From: Fontibacillus puldeungensis
Lineage (GTDB): Bacteria > Bacillota > Bacilli > Paenibacillales > Paenibacillaceae
Direction of reading: 5' to 3'
Assembly (NCBI RefSeq): GCF_042678945.1
Contig: NZ_JBHTLM010000006.1
Coordinates: forward strand, 62,001-126,000
DNA length: 64,000 nt
Shown here: one piece after another, positions 60,898 through 64,000 of the stretch
Position numbering within the stretch: position 1 is the first letter of the stretch
How the letters are laid out: each line of letters starts with the position of its first letter
Notes under the pieces: generated by a model
The model's database searches: none
What the model saw: only the letters and a program-made list of their open reading frames with translations
What the model was told of the DNA's origin: nothing
Program-made: the position numbers and the translations under genes

Positions 60898-60978
60898 GTG
60901 CTCCCAGGCCGCGTGTACCGGTAGTTTTTCTTGTGGTATAAGGGAGAAGACGCTTCGCTGTCCACACTTTCTGATTTT

Positions 60979-61022
60979 AAAAAAGTACCGAGAGGAGAAT
61001 GAACCTCTCCGGTACTTTTATT
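60979..61022. terminator. Terminator of the HAD phosphatase gene
   Basis: AAAAGTACCG(AG)AGG pairs with CCT(CT)CCGGTACTTTT around a short loop, with A and T runs on the two sides. Confidence 0.88.
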
Positions 61023-61030
61023 GCTGTGCT

Positions 61031-61849
61031 TTACCGAATCCGTAGCTGTTCCTCCAGGCAATATTTCTGCAGAGCCAGCTTGACGCCCTCTTCGTTATTG
61101 GACGCCGTAACGGCATCCGCTGCGGCTTTGACCTCCTCCGGCGAATTTTCCATCGCCACGCCAAGTCCAGCAAACGTCAGCATAGTTAGATCATTATAAT
61201 AATTGCCGATAGCCATGACGTTTTCGGCCGGAATTCCACGCTTCTCGGCCAGTTTCTGCAGAGCCGAACCCTTGGATGCGTCCTTATGCATCAGATCGAT
61301 GAATAAATCCCCGCTGCGGAGCATGTTGAAGGCCTGTGGCCACTCGCTCCAGTCTGCGTAGACCCGCTCAATCTGCTCTGGCATTCCGGCAATCGTAAAT
61401 TTGACGATCGGTTCATTAAACTCAGCCCAGCTCGGCAAATCGTGCGGTTCCATCAGAAACTTATGGTACATATCAAGCGCTTCCTGATTCAGCCCAGCCG
61501 CATTTTCCACATATAAGCCGAACGTGGTGTTAACATCGAAGTGAACTTTATTGTTGCGGCAATACTCCATATATGGCTCAAGCCCATGAGGGTTTAGGGC
61601 AAATTCATAAATGATCTCTTCAGTCCGTACGTTTACCGTAGCCGCACCATTATGCGTGATTACATAGCCACCGAGTCCGATTTGGCGCATAAAAGGAATT
61701 GAGCTAACCGGAGCTCGCCCCGTACATAGAACAAACTCAGTTCCTTGTTCGGCGATCATCCGAATCGTCTCAATCGTCCCCTGTGACAACTCGTGGTCAT
61801 CATTGAGTAGTGTTCCATCTACATCCAAAGCAATCAGTTTGTATTTCAT
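61031..61849 (-). CDS. Cof-type HAD-IIB phosphatase
   Basis: The protein (about 272 residues) has HAD motif I LIALDVDGTLLND at the start, motif II TGRAP near residue 44, a C2-type cap, motif III Lys in DASKGSALQKLAEK and motif IV AIGNYYNDLTML. Cof/YkrA enzymes remove phosphate from sugar phosphates, flavin or cofactor phosphates; the substrate is unknown. The ATG at 61849 has AAGGAGG 8 nt upstream. Confidence 0.9.
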   Translation of the reverse strand: MKYKLIALDVDGTLLNDDHELSQGTIETIRMIAEQGTEFVLCTGRAPVSSIPFMRQIGLGGYVITHNGAATVNVRTEEIIYEFALNPHGLEPYMEYCRNNKVHFDVNTTFGLYVENAAGLNQEALDMYHKFLMEPHDLPSWAEFNEPIVKFTIAGMPEQIERVYADWSEWPQAFNMLRSGDLFIDLMHKDASKGSALQKLAEKRGIPAENVMAIGNYYNDLTMLTFAGLGVAMENSPEEVKAAADAVTASNNEEGVKLALQKYCLEEQLRIR

Positions 61850-61887
61850 CTCCAATTCCTCCTTCTCGGCCTATCTATTTATATATA

Positions 61888-62643
61888 TTATTTCTTATAT
61901 GTTTTTAGGGAGGTTAGCTCAGACTCGGTTAGTTCCCGGAAAGAACCGAGCGGCAACTGCTCATCAAGGACAAGCGGTCCCATGGATACGCGTTTTAAGT
62001 AAATCACCTTGGAGTCCACGGCTTCGAACATCCGCTTCACCTGGTGGAATTTCCCTTCCGAAATCGTTAGTCTGATCTTAGACAAATTGGTGCCGTCCTC
62101 AGATGTGCTTCGTTCCAGAACCTCCAGCTCAGCCGGAAGGGTTACATAACCATCATCAAGTTCTACGCCCTGCTTAAACCGCACTGCCTCTACCTCTCCA
62201 ACATGGCCTATCACGGTCGCCTCATAGGTTTTAGGCACATGCTTACGCGGCGATAGAAGGTCATGAGATAGCCCGCCGTCATTCGTCAGCAGCAATAATC
62301 CTTCCGTGTCCTTATCGAGACGACCTACCGGAAACGGGGCGAAAACGCGGTACTCTGGCGGCAGCAAATCGAGTACCGTCCGCTCACGTACATCCTCTGT
62401 CGCCGAAATGACGCCCTGCGGTTTATGCATCATGACATATATAAACTCCCGGTAAACGACCGGCTCCCCATCCAACTCGATGGTATTTTCGTAAGGGTCA
62501 CATTGTACGCCACTGTCTTTAACCACAGCTCCGTTCAGCGTAACTCGCCCCTGCTTAACGATCTTTTTGATCTCTGTGCGGGTGCCATAGCCGAGGTGGC
62601 CTAATATTTTATCCAGCCGCAGCTTTTTTCTGTTATCACTCAT
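61888..62643 (-). CDS. RsuA-family rRNA pseudouridine synthase
   Basis: The protein (about 251 residues) has an S4 RNA-binding domain (~5-65, LRLDKILGHLGYGTRTEIKKIVKQGRVTLNG) and the RsuA/RluB/RluE/RluF catalytic domain with KPQGVIS and the active-site FPVGRLDKDTEGLLLLTNDG. It converts a uridine of ribosomal RNA to pseudouridine. The length and single S4 domain favour the RsuA branch. The ATG at 62643 overlaps the stop of the upstream methyltransferase gene, so both rRNA-modifying enzymes are cotranscribed. Confidence 0.9.
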   Translation of the reverse strand: MSDNRKKLRLDKILGHLGYGTRTEIKKIVKQGRVTLNGAVVKDSGVQCDPYENTIELDGEPVVYREFIYVMMHKPQGVISATEDVRERTVLDLLPPEYRVFAPFPVGRLDKDTEGLLLLTNDGGLSHDLLSPRKHVPKTYEATVIGHVGEVEAVRFKQGVELDDGYVTLPAELEVLERSTSEDGTNLSKIRLTISEGKFHQVKRMFEAVDSKVIYLKRVSMGPLVLDEQLPLGSFRELTESELTSLKTYKK

Positions 62644-62647
62644 CCGT

Positions 62648-64000
62648 TTATGTCCACCTCCAGCCGGCAGGATATTCATTCTTAAGCAAACCATCTAACC
62701 ATTTTCCCCAGCCGAGAGAGTAACCGTCTACAGTAATCAATACGTACCCTTTCGGATCTGCTCCATCCAAGCATCGAATACGTGACGGCTCAGCCGCAAG
62801 GGTTTCCCCTTTTAAGTAACGAACGGCCTCTCCATCCTCCACCGTCAAATCCAACACTCGGACAACTTCACCAGCTGTAAGCGCCGTAGCCAGCGGGTGA
62901 CCAGGCATAAATCGTCCGTTCTTGACGGTTCCTACATACCAACCAGGACGAACGACCTTCAACCCGTCAAGCTGATCTTTCGACAACGGCGACAAATAGA
63001 TATGGCCGCCAAACATAATCGGCTCTCCCGGCAGCTTGGCTCGCAGATTTGCCTCGGCAAACGTCTCCCAAGCTTTCAACTGTTCCCGTTCACCGCTTTG
63101 CTTGTGATCTCCTACAGGCGCTTTCCGCAACCGTTTAGGTGATTTTGACTTCATATCATCACGTTGGTTCCGCTTAGTCTCCGAGGAGATTATACCATAT
63201 TTTTCCTCGTCTGTTTGTTGGCCGTCCTTTTTCCGCTCCAGTACAGCAAAAAAGTGGCCTTCTCCTTCAACCTTATGTGGCCAAAGTCTACCGCATCCCT
63301 CAGTCTGTGACGCTATATCAGCAGGGAACTCTGGGCCTTCTCCCTTACGATAGAGCCAGTCCAGCCAATCCGGGCGTCCAGGTGAAATACCGGTTTCCCT
63401 TGTCATAGGAATTATTTCAAATTGCCTATGGTCGCTAAGAAATTCAGCGATCATGGCCTCGTCTTCCTCCGGCGCAAACGTACAGGTCGAGTACACGATC
63501 CGTCCGCCAGGCGCGAGCAAATCGGCCGCGATTTGCAAAATATCCCGCTGCATCACCGTGCATTTGGCGATCGAATGGCGCTCCCATTGGCGGGCCATAT
63601 CTTCGTCTTTTCGGAACATGCCTTCCCCGGAGCAAGGAGCATCAATCAGTATTTTGTTGAAAAAATGAGGAAAAGCCTGGGCAATCCGCTCCGGCGATTC
63701 GTTCAGTACGACCGCGTTTCGCACGCCATAAAGCTCAATATTTTTGGCTAGCGCCTTCGTCCGCTCTGAGCTTATATCGTTGGTGACCAGCAGCCCGGTT
63801 CCCTTCAGCTTTGCGGCGATTTGCGTCGATTTCCCTCCGGGAGCAGCACATAGATCAAGCACCCGGTCCTCTTCTGAAACCTCCAGCAGTTCTACCGGTG
63901 CCATGGCACTCGGCTCCTGAATATAATACAACCCGGCATGGTAAAAAGGATGTTTGCCGGGCTTGATTTGTTCGTCCACATAAAATCCAGTCTCGCACCA
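62648..64000 (-). CDS. RsmF/NSUN-type RNA (cytosine-5) methyltransferase (5' end beyond window)
   Basis: The frame is open to the right edge, so the N-terminus is missing. The visible 450 residues contain WCETGFY, HAGLYYIQEPSAM, the SAM motif DLCAAPGGKSTQIA, DAPCSGEGMFRKDE and YSTCTFAPEEDEAM with the two catalytic cysteines. An RsmF-type C-terminal region ends in WGKWLDGLLKNEYPAGW. It parallels the gene at 53286-54764 closely. It overlaps the pseudouridine synthase gene downstream. Confidence 0.9.
   Translation of the reverse strand, partial: WCETGFYVDEQIKPGKHPFYHAGLYYIQEPSAMAPVELLEVSEEDRVLDLCAAPGGKSTQIAAKLKGTGLLVTNDISSERTKALAKNIELYGVRNAVVLNESPERIAQAFPHFFNKILIDAPCSGEGMFRKDEDMARQWERHSIAKCTVMQRDILQIAADLLAPGGRIVYSTCTFAPEEDEAMIAEFLSDHRQFEIIPMTRETGISPGRPDWLDWLYRKGEGPEFPADIASQTEGCGRLWPHKVEGEGHFFAVLERKKDGQQTDEEKYGIISSETKRNQRDDMKSKSPKRLRKAPVGDHKQSGEREQLKAWETFAEANLRAKLPGEPIMFGGHIYLSPLSKDQLDGLKVVRPGWYVGTVKNGRFMPGHPLATALTAGEVVRVLDLTVEDGEAVRYLKGETLAAEPSRIRCLDGADPKGYVLITVDGYSLGWGKWLDGLLKNEYPAGWRWT

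Overview
The window looks like chromosomal DNA of a Paenibacillus-type, spore-forming Firmicute. The evidence is gene content: a yqhH/yqhG/yqzE/cwlD neighbourhood, a YjcZ-type spore peptide behind a possible sigma-K promoter, and a MocR regulator. Further evidence is an LplABC-like sugar importer, a B12-dependent ribonucleotide reductase, strong AGGAGG-type ribosome sites and many sugar-utilisation genes with AraC regulators. Composition shifts visibly along the window: housekeeping genes are GC-balanced, while 25.4-30.2 kb and parts of 35.7-39.9 and 57.3-60.7 kb are AT-rich.

Layout. 0-3 kb: end of an oligosaccharide ABC importer operon (minus strand). 3.4-6.5 kb: nrdJ with a sigma-A promoter, an NrdR box and a roughly 400-nt leader containing a tandem repeat. 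6.8-15.8 kb: SNF2 helicase/YqhG pair, a secreted protein, EamA exporter with divergent MocR regulator, YqzE, CwlD, a CmpB-type membrane protein and a methyltransferase. 15.9-20.2 kb: RhaT-like symporter, a diguanylate cyclase preceded by a possible small RNA, a hydrolase and a PNPOx-type protein. 20.3-24.6 kb: a haem-stress module resembling HssRS-HrtAB, including a matching direct-repeat operator, with an HxlR gene at the end. 24.6-25.3 kb: remains of at least five genes (GH3, receiver domain, AraC, GH27, unknown).

25.4-43.7 kb is an accessory sugar region: GPH symporter, DUF5695-like protein and AraC; AraC and GH27; GH43 and GH51 genes, each divergent from one of two paralogous HTH regulators that carry the same unrecognised C-terminal domain. 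Three identical tRNA-Leu(CAG) genes punctuate it. Two of them lie in a duplicated block of about 340 bp that also holds the tail of a lost GH1 beta-glucosidase gene. A CprABCK/R-like antimicrobial-peptide resistance module (35.7-39.9 kb) sits between tRNA copies.

43.9-64 kb: small unknown proteins, xpt, a YkvI-type membrane protein, YhaN/YhaO, a glycosyltransferase, an RsmF-type methyltransferase, the YjcZ peptide, an ArsR-DUF2087 regulator with an MFS exporter sharing an operator, a sigma factor/ABC operon recalling sigY-yxl, a HAD phosphatase, an RsuA-type pseudouridine synthase and a second, partial RsmF-type gene. Two diverged copies of a 185-bp fold-back repeat lie between convergent genes at 47.2 and 60.7 kb. 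No CRISPR array, prophage, rRNA or intact insertion sequence was seen.
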